From contig JAFEMH010004889.1 of the NCBI GenBank assembly GCA_022495995.1, positions 123,545 through 187,544 on the forward strand: DNA of 64,000 bases, given 5' to 3'. Numbering within the stretch: the stretch's first letter is position 1; the number at the start of each line of letters is the position of its first letter. Position numbers and translations under genes: made by a program. This DNA comes from Adenophora triphylla var. japonica. Its lineage: Eukaryota > Streptophyta > Magnoliopsida > Asterales > Campanulaceae. Below are positions 32,720 to 44,090 of this stretch, piece by piece. The notes under the pieces are model-generated. The model was not told the origin of the DNA. It saw only the letters and a program-made list of their open reading frames with translations, and did not search any database.

Positions 32720-33875
32720 ATGGATCCGGAAGGGAATCCGATGCCTAGGCAAGCACGGAGGAACATCTCCGAGGCCGCTCGAAGGAGGAGGAGGGAGCTT
32801 GTTCGAACGGAGAGGAAGTATGACTTCAATACGCCTCCATCGGAGCTTTATCCCGGTAGGGGAGAGCACAAATCGACGAAACCTCAATCGGTTGGGGTAA
32901 GCATTCTTGATTTGCTCGATTCCGTCAATTTTGATTGAATTTTGATTGATTTTAGGGCTTGACCCGAATTTTAGGAATTTCTCGAATTTTCCTAGGATTT
33001 TTGTTGATGACTTTGGAATCTTGATGATTAACCTATGAGGCTAAGAAGATAAACGAACATGCATGTGCAATTTATTTGAAAAATAATGAGAATGACCCAT
33101 TTTTTTTTTCGAAAATAAAGTAAGAAAAATAATTGTCTAAAATGTGACGAAGTTCTTGCATGTGCTAGAACTAGGTCAATTTTTGATCATGGATGAGGAA
33201 ACGGGATTTTGGACGATGAAAAGGATTCATGCATGCCATTTTTTGAAAAAATTAATGCTTATGTGCAAATAATTTTGAAAATCAGAATTTTGTGCTTAGG
33301 AGAGCAATGTGCTTGACATGATGTGTTTCAAATGATGAAAGACACGTTTTCTATGCAAAGGATGCTAAAAAATTTTTATGAATGCTTTTCTTTGAAAATA
33401 CGTGCACTTTTGAATATATGCATGCTTTTGAAATGAGATGAAGGACTGACACATTTTTTTTTGTGTTCTCCTACAGGAGAACAAGTCTAGGGGACCTTCT
33501 GAGGTGGCTGTGAGGCTATGGGAGAGGATGCCCGACTTTGAGAAGGATGGGGTGAACCCCAAGCAGCTAGTGAGGGCTACCGGCCTTGATTTGTTCATTG
33601 AGGCTATTGGCAGAGGCATTCATGTGACCTCGAAGAGTAAGGGATTGATCCAGGCCCTCTCGGAGTTCTGGTGGGACACCACCCACAGCTTTCACCTTAG
33701 CTGGGGGGAGCTTACAGTGACGCCAGCAGACTTTACTGCTATCACTGGCTTGCAGTTCACCGGGAGGCCTGTGACCTGGAGAGACCATATCACGGCAGAG
33801 GAGTTTAGGGCTCTAGTTGGGTTTGAGCTTCATCCCAAGGGACTCGGGATGGAGACGAGGAATGTGGAGGTTTAG
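32720..33875 (+). pseudogene. Antisense gene 1 of element B: PMD protein, internally deleted
   Basis: Exon 1 (32720-32896) and exon 2 (from 33477) match E gene 1, with the same GT-AG intron. The PMD segment EFWWDTTHSFHLSWGEL and PADFTAITGLQFTGRPV is intact and, unlike E, has no internal stop in this part. After RNVEV the sequence jumps to the last codons of the gene, so introns 2-3, exon 3 and most of exon 4 are gone (about 1.5 kb relative to E). The junction lies in ggagg, present at both source points. The predicted product is about 190 residues: basic N-terminus plus the front half of the PMD. Whether it is functional is unknown. Confidence 0.78.
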
Positions 33876-34223
33876 GATTCTTAGGGTTGATCTAGGAGGA
33901 AGGAAACAGACAATGAACAATTTTATGCACATTTTGTTTGTTTTTTGCTTTATTTGGGAGCCGATGGGGTGAAAACAATGTATTACTGTTTTATTTGCTT
34001 TTCTAATTTATGCTTTATGAATTTGCATGTTACTTGAGCCTCGGGGCAGTTTTTTGCTTGGAATTGGGGCTGAAACTGGGCCAAAATGGTTTGTGATGAC
34101 ACATAACTGCATGGTTGGTGTTTGGATATGTTTTTGTACAGGTTTTTGTTGGAAAAGTGGGGTGAAAACTCCCTTTGGGCAGCAACTTGGGTTGCTGCAG
34201 ATTTTTTCCTGCAGAGAGCAAAT
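33876..34223 (+). other. Spacer between antisense genes of B
   Basis: Matches 29271-29622 of E. Plus- and minus-strand ORFs here are not conserved as protein. Confidence 0.5.
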
Positions 34224-34268
34224 GAGGCCGTGCGGTCTGGACCTGGGAGCAAATGAAGCCGTGCGGCT
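34224..34268 (+). promoter_or_regulatory. GCCGNNCGGC pair upstream of B gene 2
   Basis: Sites gaggccgtgcggt (34224) and gaagccgtgcggc (34255) are 31 bp apart, ending about 140 bp before the ATG at 34406. Confidence 0.75.
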
Positions 34269-34405
34269 AACAGTTCTGTCTGGACTGGTCTTTTTCAAAA
34301 TAAAACCAAGGCTTGGCCATTTCATTTCATTTTCACCCTAGACTTGTCCCAACTGATCCCAGAGCATATTTTTGACCTAAAGACATCAACTTTGATCATC
34401 TTGCA

Positions 34406-35905
34406 ATGGAGAAACCCGTCAGATTGCAAAAGGGGAAAAGAGACCGTTTTCTGTCCGATCTTCAATCTTGGGTGAGACATACCTTTCAATCTCACAAGGG
34501 GCTGTTCGATACTACCTTCAAGATCAAATCTTTATGGCATTTGAAGGATCTCCCGCCCGATTGGGACCTTTTGAGGGCCGCGGCAAGGTTTTGGGACGTC
34601 CGTAGACACGTTTACTGCTTTTCTTACAACGAGCTTGTCCCAACCTATGAAGACTTCCGAGCCTTGATTGGGGGTCCATAAATTGAGGCTATATCGATTC
34701 CTCTGATCGAAGACGTGCCGGTGGCGGCAAAGTTGGCATCTTTTCTGCAAATCTCTCTGGGAGAGGCTGAGGGGATGATGATAGCTCCAGACAGGATTGA
34801 CCTTTCTGATATCCCGGGCAGGTTTGAATCTCCAGATATGGCTACGACCATGGTGGCTATGGATGCCTTTATCCTCTGCGTATTCTCATCTCTATTCACT
34901 GCTGAGTCCGTGGAGATTTGTCATGGTGGCCTCTTGGACATGGTTAGGGATTGCAGGGCTGGGAAGGATATTATCCCACTGGTTTTGGGTGAGACCCTGC
35001 ATGGTATTGATAGGATGGCTAGAGGAGACCATTTCATGAGGTCTGGGAGCTCGGCCGTGTTGACCTTATGGCTGCAGGAGAGGCTTGGGCTTTGCCAGGG
35101 GCTTTTCCGACTCAGTGCCCTTGGGTGATTTCTCGGAGGGGTTCGCCTAGGCAGCAAGACCAGGGTGACTGGGAGCTAATGATGGCTAGGTTGTCCACTT
35201 TGGATATTCACTGGTGGGTACCTCACTGGAGGTTGCAGACCCGGAGGACATTTCAGGAGTCCTATGTGGTGAGGGTTCCAGGGTTTTCTTGGTCATCCTT
35301 CTACATACCCTCTTGATATCCTGGCAGTTCGGGGCCTTACAGGAGCCGTTGGGCGATTGGAAAGATGTCCGTACCATGGAGGTGGTGCCTTTAGACATGA
35401 GGGATCTGGCCAGCTCTTCATTCTTCTCGAGGGCTTGGACATATACTTTTTTCCACCCAGTGCCATTCTCAAGAGCAGGAAGAGTACCATCTTGACTACG
35501 GCCTACTTGGATTGGTATGAGAGGAAAATGGGAGCGACTCAAGTCATTTTGGGAGAGAGACGTCAGGCTTTATTAGAGGGTGACTGCGACTCGAGTAGGA
35601 CTCTGAGGGAGACTGAAGCTAAGGCGAGTCGCCATAACCAGTCGGGTGACCTTATCAAAGACATGGAGGCTCGATATGAGAGGCTTTCTGAAGTCGCTCC
35701 CTTGACTGAGGCTCAGAGGGAGGAAGTGCGGACTCGTGCCCGGGTTGAGAGGGCACTTATTGACACAGGTTTAATGGAGGCTTCAGTGAGGATACCGGAG
35801 ATCGGGATGAGGGAGACCGACATCATAGAGAAGAAGAGAAAGAACACTCGATGTGGTCGAGGTAAAGGGAAGAAGACCAAAGAAGACTCAGTGAATGATA
35901 GCTGA
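34406..35905 (+). pseudogene. Antisense gene 2 of element B: DUF7745-like protein
   Basis: An intronless reading of about 500 codons is broken by TAA at 34679 and a frame change near 35100, with further disturbance at 35310-35400. Visible are KGKRDRFLSDLQSWV, DLPPDWDLLRAAARFWDV, CFSYNELVPTYEDFRALIGG, MDAFILCVFSSLFTAESVEI, and DIIPLVLGETLHGIDRMARG. The end is a helical charged region (EARYERLSEVAPLTEAQREE) followed by a basic tail (EKKRKNTRCGRGKGKKTK), a likely nuclear signal. The pattern of an aromatic FWD, PTxEDF and LxLGETLHG fits plant DUF7745 proteins, which I take to be distant PMD relatives; this comes from memory of the family. Element D carries a clear homologue in the same place. Function unknown. 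Confidence 0.7.
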
Positions 35906-36531
35906 TAAATCTTTTCTTATGATTCCCTTATTGCCATTTGCAAACACAGTAGTTTATTAAGCATTTAATTGTATTTTAGATCCTTATAGAAGGTTAGCAG
36001 AGTCAAGAGTAGACCGTGCTTGAACTCATCAAGAAGTCTTTTAACTTGTAATTAACAAAGATATGATCTTAGAAATTAATCAAGACACATTTCATGGAAA
36101 TTTCAGATGTCTTATTGATTGCTTAGGACCCGTTTCATGAAAACTTGATTGCCCTTTATTATTGTTTAGACCGAACCATATATGGCTGCCTACGTTCCCC
36201 TTTTACAAGAAAGACTAAGGGGCTTAGGTCTTCGTAGTTCATTCTGGTGAACTATCGGAATTAGGTCTTTTGGCCTTTTCTTTTTCTTTTATTTTTTTTA
36301 TATGTGCAGCCTTGTTTTTTGCCTAGACCGCCCTTTTTGGGTTTTTCAGCCTAGCTGGGCATTACTCTTTTTGCACTAAGATTTTTTTCTTTTATGTACA
36401 ACCCTGTTTTTTGCCTAGACCGCCCTTTTTTGGGTTTTTCAGTCTAGCTGGGTATTACTCTTTTTGCACTAAGATTTTTTCTTCTTCTTTTTTTTTTTTT
36501 ATTTCTTTTTTCTTTTTTAATTTTTTTATTT
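35906..36531. other. Convergent 3' region between B gene 2 and pol
   Basis: Gene 2 (plus) and pol (minus) end facing each other 626 bp apart. The interval holds a TGCCTACGTTCC...CGTAGTTC element (36184-36240), two hairpin units (36321-36360 and 36412-36452) and T-rich tracts. It is probably the end region of both transcripts. Confidence 0.6.
36321..36452. repeat. Tandem GCCTAGACCGCCC hairpin module in B
   Basis: Two units of tgcctagaccgcccttttt and its following gggttttt-cag-cctagctggg lie about 91 bp apart. CCC/GGG around a T loop and CTAG/CTAG outside can pair. C and D have the same module at the same place. Confidence 0.7.
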
Positions 36532-39500
36532 TCAGACATAGTACCTTCGGAGCTTATCGCCGTTGACTGGGTGGATAAAGGGATTGTCGTCCAGGTCTGC
36601 AAGCTACATTGCTCCTCCCGATAGTATCTTCTGCATCACATACGGGCCGATCCAAACGGGTTCCCACTTTCCCAGGGGGTTGTCTCTGGTAGGGGGCTTC
36701 ACTTTCAACACTAAGTCACCCTCTTTGATGTCTCTGGCTTTGACTTTCTTGTCAAATGCTCTGGCCATTCGCCTCTGGTAGGTTCGGGTGTGTTCCATGG
36801 CCTTGAGCCTTCTTTCGTCGAGCAGGGCCAACTCATCATGCCGGCTACGTAGCCACTCTACTTCGTTGACACTATTTTCCAGGAGAACCCTTAGTGACGG
36901 GATTTCCAACTCTACTGGCAATACTGCTTCCATCCCGTAAGTGAGGGCAAAAGGGGTTTCTCCCGTGGCTGTTCTGACAGACGTTCTGTAGCCCCAGAGT
37001 GCCAGGTGCAGCTTTTCGGGCCAATCACGACCACGGGTGGCCATTTTCCAGATGATCCGTTCGAGCGTCTTATTGGCAGCTTCCACGGCTCCGTTAGTTT
37101 GAGGTCTGTATGGGGACGACTTGTGGCGAGTGATTCTGAATTCTAACAGCAATCTATCGCAGTCTCCTTCAAAGTGCGACCCGTTATCAGAAATGATCTC
37201 ATTGGGCACCCCATATCTACACATAATGTTTTCTTTGATGAATTGGGCCACTTTTCTGGAAGTGGGGACTTTGTAGGACTTGGCCTTTACCCACTTGGTG
37301 AAGTAGTAGAATGCTACTAACACGAATTCATGTCCATTGCTTCCTGCACGGGCTATCTTCCCTATCACGTCAATACCCCAAGTTGTGAACGGCCAAGGAG
37401 TCGTCATGTAGTACAGGTCATGAGGCGGGAGATGGTTGAGGTTGGCAAACCATTGGCATTTGTCGCATGCTCGGACATGCTGGACACAGTCTGTCTCCAT
37501 GGAGATCCAATAGTAACCCATTCTGAGGATCACTTGCATCAGGGCTCTAGCATTCATATGAGGACCGCAGGGACCATTGTGGACTTCGGTCATCAACTCT
37601 CTAGCCCTTTCTTGGGTGACACACAGGAGGAGTGGTCCCTGGTACCGCTTCTTGTACAGGTCGCCTCCTAAAATGACATAATGGGAGGCCAACCTTTTCA
37701 GGGCCTGCAAGCTCTTGGCTTTGACACCTTATTTTGGTCTACCTTCTTTGTCTCTGAAAGCTGACTCTCCATCTTTGAGGAACTGGTAAATGTGATTGTA
37801 CCACGGTTCCTTGATAGGCTCAGGTCCCAAGTCTATTTCACAACCAAAAGCCGGGGCTTCTCTTCTACCCACTCTGAAGGGTTTTATGGCTTTTCCCTCG
37901 AGGATCTCTACCAGTGAGGCTAGAGTAGCTAGGGCATCTGCGAATCTGTTCTTTTCTCTTGGTAGGTAATGGAAAGTCACTTCTCTGAACTGTCCAGTCA
38001 ACTCCTCCATATAGGCATGATACCGCTGAAGATTAAGGTCCACAGTCTTCCATTTGTTGGAGACCTGGTTGATGATCAAGGCTGAGTCTCCATAGACTTC
38101 GAGCTCCTTGACATTTCTTTCTAAAGCAGCCTCTAAATCAACAATGCAGGCTTCGTACTCGGCGACATTGTTCGTGGCAGGAAAGTTCAACTTAAGGGCT
38201 ATGGGCGTGTGCTCATCTTTCGGATCGACCAGTAGCATCCCTACACCATTTCCTCTTTTGTTAGCAGCTTCGTCAAAGAATAGCTGCCGTCGGTTCTCAA
38301 GCTCAACTACGAAGATCCCTTCATCTGGGAATTGGGGTTCAGGCCCGCGGTCCTCATTACTGGGGAAGTTTGTCGGATGGTCTAACAACGCTTGACCCTT
38401 GATGGCCTTTCTGATCACATAGTTGATGTCATACTCAGCTAAGAAGAAAGACCACTTTGCTAGACGCATCGAGAGGGAAGGTTTATCGAAGATGTACTTG
38501 ATGGGGTCCATTTTCGAGACCAAGTTCACAGGGTGGGCTTGCATGTAGTGCTTCATCTTACCGACTACCTAGACCAGTCCTGCACAAGTCTTTTCACATG
38601 CTGAGTAATTGAGCTCACTTCCTTGCAGCTTCCGACTGACAAAGTAAATGGCATTCTCTACCCGAGAGTCTTTCTTCTCCTGAGCAAGCATAGCCCCAAC
38701 TGCCGTATTAGTGACAGTGAGATAGAGCAGAAGAGGTTTCTGTCTATGTGGGGGGCATATCACCGAAGGATGTACTAAGTATGCCTTGATTTGGTCAAAG
38801 GCATCCTGGCATTCCTCGGTCAATTCTATGTCTACATTCTTCTTCATGAGCTTGAAGATGGGCTCGCAGATAGCGGTCAACTGATTGACGAAACGGCTGA
38901 AGTACTGCATCTTGCCCATAACGCTTTTGACTTCTGTCTGGGTTCGAGGTGGCCTCATGTCCATAATGGCTTTGATCTTTCGGGGGTCAACTTCGATACC
39001 TTGCTCTGTGACCATATACCCGAGCACTTTTCCCCTTGTCACTCCGAAGGTGCATTTGGCAGGGTTTAGTCTCATGGAATGTTGTCTCAGCCTCTCAAAG
39101 AACTTTCGCAGGTCAACAAAATGCTATCCGTCCTCGCCTTTGGAGTGGATTATCATGTCGTCGACGTAGACCTCAATCTCCTTGTGGATCATGTCATGAA
39201 AAAGCGCGGTCGCTGCCCTCTGATAAGTAGCCCCGGCGTTCTTAAGCCCAAATGGCATCACTGTATAGCAGTAAGTTCCCCACGGTGTGGTGAAGGCTGT
39301 CTTTTCTTGGTCTTCCTCGGCCATATTGATCTGGTTGTAGCTTGCAAAGCCATCAACGAAGGACTTGACTTTGTAGTTGGCAGTGGAGTCCACCAGGATG
39401 TCTATGTTTGGCAAGGGGTAGTCATCTTTGGGGCTGGCCTTGTTCGCATCCCTAAATCTACACGCCGGCGCACCTTCCCATTGGCCTTGGTTACGGTCAC

Positions 39501-40430
39501 AATGTTGGATAACCATGTCGGATATTCGATGACTCTGATGAATCCTACCCGCAGTAGCTTCTCAATCTCTTCTTTGACCTGTAGAGACCATTCTGGCTTG
39601 ATCTTCCTCAGTTTCTGCTTTACTGGCTTAGCATCTGGTGCTAGAGGGATTCTGTGCTCTACTATCGAACTGTCTAGCCTTGACATATCCCTATACGACC
39701 ATGCAAACACGTCCATGTATTCTCTGAGCAAATTGACCAGTCTGTCCCGTTCAACCCCCTGGAAGAAGTTTCCAATCTGTGTCTCTTTAGGTTCCTCGAC
39801 AGTACCCAAGTTAACACTTGTCAAAACCTCCTCGGCAGCTTGGGCCCGGTTTTCCTCTTTTTCTGCAACCTACTTAAAGATTTCTTTAATGTATTGTTCA
39901 TTTAGTGTGTTTGCATCTTGTTCAAATGATTCATTATTAACTGTTGTTAAGTTTTGAGTTAATTTATCATTTTTTAAGTTGGCAATAAGGGGATACTCAG
40001 AAAGATCTGTCATTTCATTCAAAGCAAGAGGAAAGATGACATTGGTTACATATTCATAATCCTTAGGCGTGAGGCCTTCGGATGACTCGGAGGACTGGAA
40101 TTCAAAGATTCCTGACTCAACTAACTCTTGACCCTACTGACTCTGGACCCTATACTACTTATTGACTCGAAATATTTGACGCGGGTTGGACTGGGGTTTA
40201 CTCTTTCCTGCTTTTGCCCTGGGGAGTAGCAGTCTTGTTAGCTTTCTTCAGAAAGTTGGAAACTTCGAACTGATCGAAAACTTGCTGGAAATCATTGGTA
40301 GGCCGGTACCTTGGAAAGATGGTGAGGGGAGCTAAAGTAGCCTGATGCATTCTCTCAGCGAGCTCGTCTGTGACAACCAGACTCATTGACTGGAGGGTCT
40401 AGCTCATCTTGTCAATACACTACTGATAAG
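36532..40430 (-). pseudogene. pol of element B: RT, RNase H, archaeal-type RNase H, integrase
   Basis: Read on the minus strand: pre-RT region (40386-39825), RT (about 39824-39124; WSLQVKEEIEKLLRVGF, TPWGTYCYTVMPFGLKN, YVDDMIIHSKG), RNase H (39075-38400; YFVSRKLQGSELNYSACEK), archaeal-type RNase H (about 38300-37930; LFFDEAANKRG, NNVAEYEA, GDSALIINQ, RFADALATLASL) and integrase (37710-36532). Integrase has the zinc-binding H...CDKC region, TTWGIDVIGK, IISDNGSHFEG, NGAVEAANKTLERI (the D,D-35-E core) and a C-terminal GPYVMQKILSGG. A premature TAG lies at 36604-36606; the natural stop seems to be TGA at 36532-36534 after GDKLRRYYV. Long pieces are open, so this is the best preserved Tat pol here. 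No protease is recognised. Confidence 0.9.
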
Positions 40431-40921
40431 TCATCTTCTCTTTACCAATCTCGATATCACAACCTTATCAGTGTAGCCAACAGGAGGGTTGGCCTGAATG
40501 ATGCTGATGAAATCTTCTTCATGAGAGACTTTGATCCTTCCTTGATTGGCCACATATTCTATAGGCTTTCTGTATTCTGCTTCTAAATCTGCTAGCTTCT
40601 CATTGAACTTCACGATGGCAACAAATTCAGAACTCTCTGCCTCAAGAGGGTCAACGACAACAGGGGTATCAGGCTGAACTGTGTTTTGGATGACTGGTCC
40701 CTTGGTAGGCTCCTTGGCATAACTGACGTAGTAGTCAAACTTGCTTGAAGGCTCCCCTAAAGTTCCCACGCTCTTGTCCCCAGCTTCGTACATTTCCTTT
40801 AATTTCTGTTGCATGGACTTCCTCTTCTTCTTCTTTCTTGAAGGAGCATCCTCGTTAATCCATTCTTGATACTCATATTCCAGACAGTCCTCACAATCAC
40901 ACACATCATACCAGATGTGGG
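40431..40921 (-). pseudogene. Leader ORF of element B, main part
   Basis: Continuing from 62288 across the D insertion, the frame reads WYDVCDCEDCLEYEYQEW, a basic tract with KKKKRKSMQQKLKEMYEAGD, GTLGEPSSKFDYYVSY and KFNEKLADLEAEYRKP, then QANPPVGYTDKVV. It matches A's leader ORF throughout. Residues read directly upstream of 40921 belong to the D LTR and are not part of the original protein. Confidence 0.7.
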
Positions 40922-41937
40922 TGTAACATTGTGAGGAAAAAGAAGATTTTTCTATCCTTTTCATTTTGAGTCGCCACATATATTATTCGATTGGAGAAAA
41001 TAGGAAAACCATTTTGAAAGAGATTTGGGTTCGGGGCTTAGGTTATGAAATGGGTAGGTCAAGGAGCATCCATTTCACCCAATCCAGAGATCGGTCTTGC
41101 TAAAGAAAAGAGAGGTTTTCAAAAGAAGAGAAAAACGATTTTAAATATTATAAACAAAGGTCCATTTAACGGGGTTAAACGGAATGTAGGATCGATTGCT
41201 TCGATACCGTCTCCATCATTTGGAGAGGCTCTAGGCCGATCCTAGATTCTATGGACTTATACCACTCTAACAATCAATTAGAAAGGGATTTAGGGGTTAC
41301 CTTGCGTGAGGTGATTTGGGCAGAGTTTCGACTCAAGTTTAGAATCGACTCTTGACACGGACAGAGCTTCGCCTCGGTCCTTGACTTGGAGCTTGATGTT
41401 TGTTTATCAACAAGGTTGACAAACAAACTATGAGGTGAGTTTTTAGGGTGATTTTGTAGGATTCTTTCAGGGAAAGAAGCCAACAAAATGTGTGTGTGTT
41501 GTGAGAATTTGCGGTCGATTCCGGGGGGTCCTCCCTTTTTTGAACCTTGGAAGTCACCAAGTATTTATAGAGGATGGATAGGAAGAAGTGGAGAGGTAAA
41601 ACCCTATCAGATGGTTCTAGACCCCAAATCTTATTGGTTGGCCGGAGAGATAAAGTTTTATCCCGAAAAGAGGTTGAAATCGATGAGGGAACTGTCGTCT
41701 GCAATCTGCAGAGGGGGGATATCTCGCGCGAGACACGCCATCTCGCGGCGATATATTGCTCCTGTGGACAGTTTTGTCCTTTCCTCATTATCTCGTATGT
41801 AGTTTAGTCCCAAACTAACGGTGGTTAGTCAAAACTTAACGAAACATGACGAAATGGTGGATTTCTACTTCTTGACTCAAAGCGAGACTTAGAGTGGTAT
41901 AAATATGATCCGATGTGTTCAGAATGGGGTGTCTACA
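40922..41937 (-). repeat. 3' LTR of element D
   Basis: Plus-strand ends are tgtaacattg and gggtgtctaca. It carries a TATA box (ctataaatac on the minus strand, about 41564-41573), a palindrome pair upstream of it (41719-41754) and an internal gagtcgcca primer-core copy near 40968. Confidence 0.9.
41719..41754 (-). promoter_or_regulatory. TCTCGCGCGAGA pair in 3' LTR D
   Basis: TCTCGCGCGAGA from 41722 and the variant TCTCGCGGCGATA from 41741, 19 bp apart, about 150-190 bp upstream of the TATA box in element direction. Confidence 0.75.
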
Positions 41938-41956
41938 GAGCCCCTCGGCGACATGT
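41938..41956 (-). other. Polypurine tract region of element D
   Basis: Minus-strand GTCGCCGAGGGGCTC abuts TGTAGACACC, the LTR start. Element C has the same tract. Confidence 0.65.
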
Positions 41957-42020
41957 CTTATGAAAGAAGTCATGTCAACGATAGAAAAGACATCATTCTG
42001 AACATCGGGATGGTCGGACC

Positions 42021-43058
42021 TGTAGCGTTGTGAGAAAATTTCATCTTTTCATCTTTTTGAGTCGCCACCTATATTATTCGATTGGAAACATAGGAAAACC
42101 ATTTTGAAAGAGATTTGGGTTCGGGGCTTAGATTATGAAATGGGTAGGTTAAGAAGCATCCATTTCACCCAATCCGGAGATCGGTCTTGCTAAAGAAAAG
42201 AGAGGTTTCCAATCTTTTTATTTACTAATTAAATAAAGAAGAACAAATAAATCCTAATCAATTTCTTGATTAGGAATGTCGGATTGTATGCTTCGAGATC
42301 GCCTCCATTGACTGAAGGGACTCTAGGCTAATCCTTTTGATGGGATTACACTACTCTAAAATCAATAGAGAGGTTGAGAAGAGAAACGAAAGTTTAAAGG
42401 ATGATTACCTTTTGAGGAGAGATTCGGACAGAGTTTCGACTCAAGTTTAGAGTCGAACCTTGATTCGGACAGAGCTTCGCCTCGATCCTTGACTTGGATC
42501 TTGATGCGGACGGAGCTTCGCTTTGGTCCTTTGATTCGGGCTTCGATGTTCGTTAATCAACAAGGTTGATGAACAAACTTTAGGTGATTTAGGGTGATTT
42601 TGTAGGAATCTTTCAGGGAGAGAAACCTACAAAATGTGTGTGTTGTGTGAAATTGTCGACCCCCGAAACACTGAAAATCATCCAGTATTTATAGGAGGTT
42701 GGAGAGGTGAAGGTGGAGAGGTAAAATCCCCTAGGAATGTTCCGTAACTCGCCCGATTGGATACCCGAATTGATAAGGTTTTATCCAAAAAGAGAGTTTG
42801 AAACGGAGAAGGAGAGTGATTTCTGCACATCATGTCGAGGGGATATCTCGCGCGAGATATGATATCTCGTGCGAGATAACTAGTCTGATGACTATTTTGC
42901 CCTCTTCGCTGTTCCGTTAGTCGCTAGGTCCAAAACTAACGAGGTTAGTTAGAAACTTAACGAAACATGACGAAACCGATATGCTTTCATCAAAACATAA
43001 AAGAGAGACGAAGAGTAGTGTAATCATGTAATTATGGGTTCAGAATGGGGTGTCTACA
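42021..43058 (-). repeat. 3' LTR of element C
   Basis: Ends tgtagcgttg and gggtgtctaca, 1038 bp. It shares both ends and the TATA region with the D LTR but differs in the 42205-42370 segment. It holds a TATA box at about 42685 and a palindrome pair at 42843-42879. Confidence 0.92.
42843..42879 (-). promoter_or_regulatory. TCTCGCGCGAGA pair in 3' LTR C
   Basis: ATATCTCGCGCGAGATAT (42843-42860) is a perfect palindrome and is followed by ATATCTCGTGCGAGATAA (42862-42879), 19 bp apart. Confidence 0.82.
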
Positions 43059-43076
43059 GAGCCCCTCGGCGACAGG
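43059..43076 (-). other. Polypurine tract region of element C
   Basis: Minus-strand CTGTCGCCGAGGGGCTC directly precedes the LTR start. Confidence 0.65.
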
Positions 43077-43504
43077 TCTTATGAAAGAAGAAGTGTCGTC
43101 GATAGAAAAGACATCATTCTGAACGCTGGGATGGTCATGTCGCATGGCTGCCTACGTATCTCTATCGAAGAATCAGACCAAAACGTAGTTCGACACGAAA
43201 AGGTTGCTTTAGGTATTTTGAAAATCATTTTTGAAAACGAGGAGATTTTATTTTGAAAAGGCAAATTCATACTGAGGAATCAAATCAAGACCCAATTCTG
43301 AATATACCTGTCTGTCTGAAGATTTGCCTATTTGGGCTCCGAACCTGCGGGGGAAGATGTTAGAAAACAAAGATTTACCTGTCCGGTCCTTTGCATTCTC
43401 GTTGGGTTTTCTTTTGAGACTCGAAGTGAGGTGACGATCCTGGCGATTCGGGAGCGAGCTTTTGTTGAGGTGAAGATCCTGGCGATTCAAGACCGAGCTT
43501 TTGT

Positions 43505-43925
43505 TGGTGACGATCCCTAGATGCTTGACGCATCTTAGATGTTTGACACACCTAATTATTGACGATCCACCTGTCTGGGCGTTGAATCGGGATTTTGGTA
43601 AGGTAAGTATTTGACATACTAACCCTAGATGCTTGACGCATCTTAGATGTTCGATACACCTAATTGTTGACGATCCACCTGTCTGGGCGTTGAATCGGGC
43701 TTTTGATAAGGTAAGTATTTGACATACTAACCCTAGATGCTTGACGCATCTTAGATGTTTGACACACCTAATTGTTGACGATCCACCTGTCTGGGCGTTG
43801 AATCGGGCTTTTGATAAGGTAAGTATTTGACACACTGACCCTAGATGCTTGACGCATCTTAGATGTTTGACACACCTAATTGTTGACGATCCACTTGTCT
43901 GGGCGTTGAATCGGGCTTTTTGAAT
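43505..43925 (-). repeat. 108-109-bp tandem array in C
   Basis: Four units start with ccctagatgcttgacgcatc at 43514, 43623, 43731 and 43839. Each contains gacgatccacctgtctgggc, a phrase also repeated in D at 49180-49420 with a shorter period. Confidence 0.92.
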
Positions 43926-44090
43926 ATGCTTGACGCATGGCACTTGACGTGGTGGTTGCTTGATGCAATGGTTGCTTGACGCGATGGTTGCTTGACGCAA
44001 TGGTTACTTGACGCGATGGCTGCTTGACGCAATGGTTGCTTGACGCGATGGTTGCTTGACGCAATGGATGCTTGACGCTTGAAGAGATGC
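43924..44090 (-). repeat. 16-bp minisatellite in C
   Basis: About ten units of ggttgcttgacgcaat/ggttgcttgacgcgat alternate, so a 32-bp higher-order unit is visible. Confidence 0.9.

Noticed and set aside
38791..39957. Plus-strand ORFs up to 292 codons opposite the pol of B.
   Set aside because: They overlap RT and RNase H coding sequence on the other strand and carry no conserved domain; shadow ORFs.
42843..42879. Similarity of TCTCGCGCGAGA to the vertebrate promoter motif TCTCGCGAGA.
   Set aside because: The plant motif is two bases longer and the binding factors of vertebrates are not expected here; probably coincidence.
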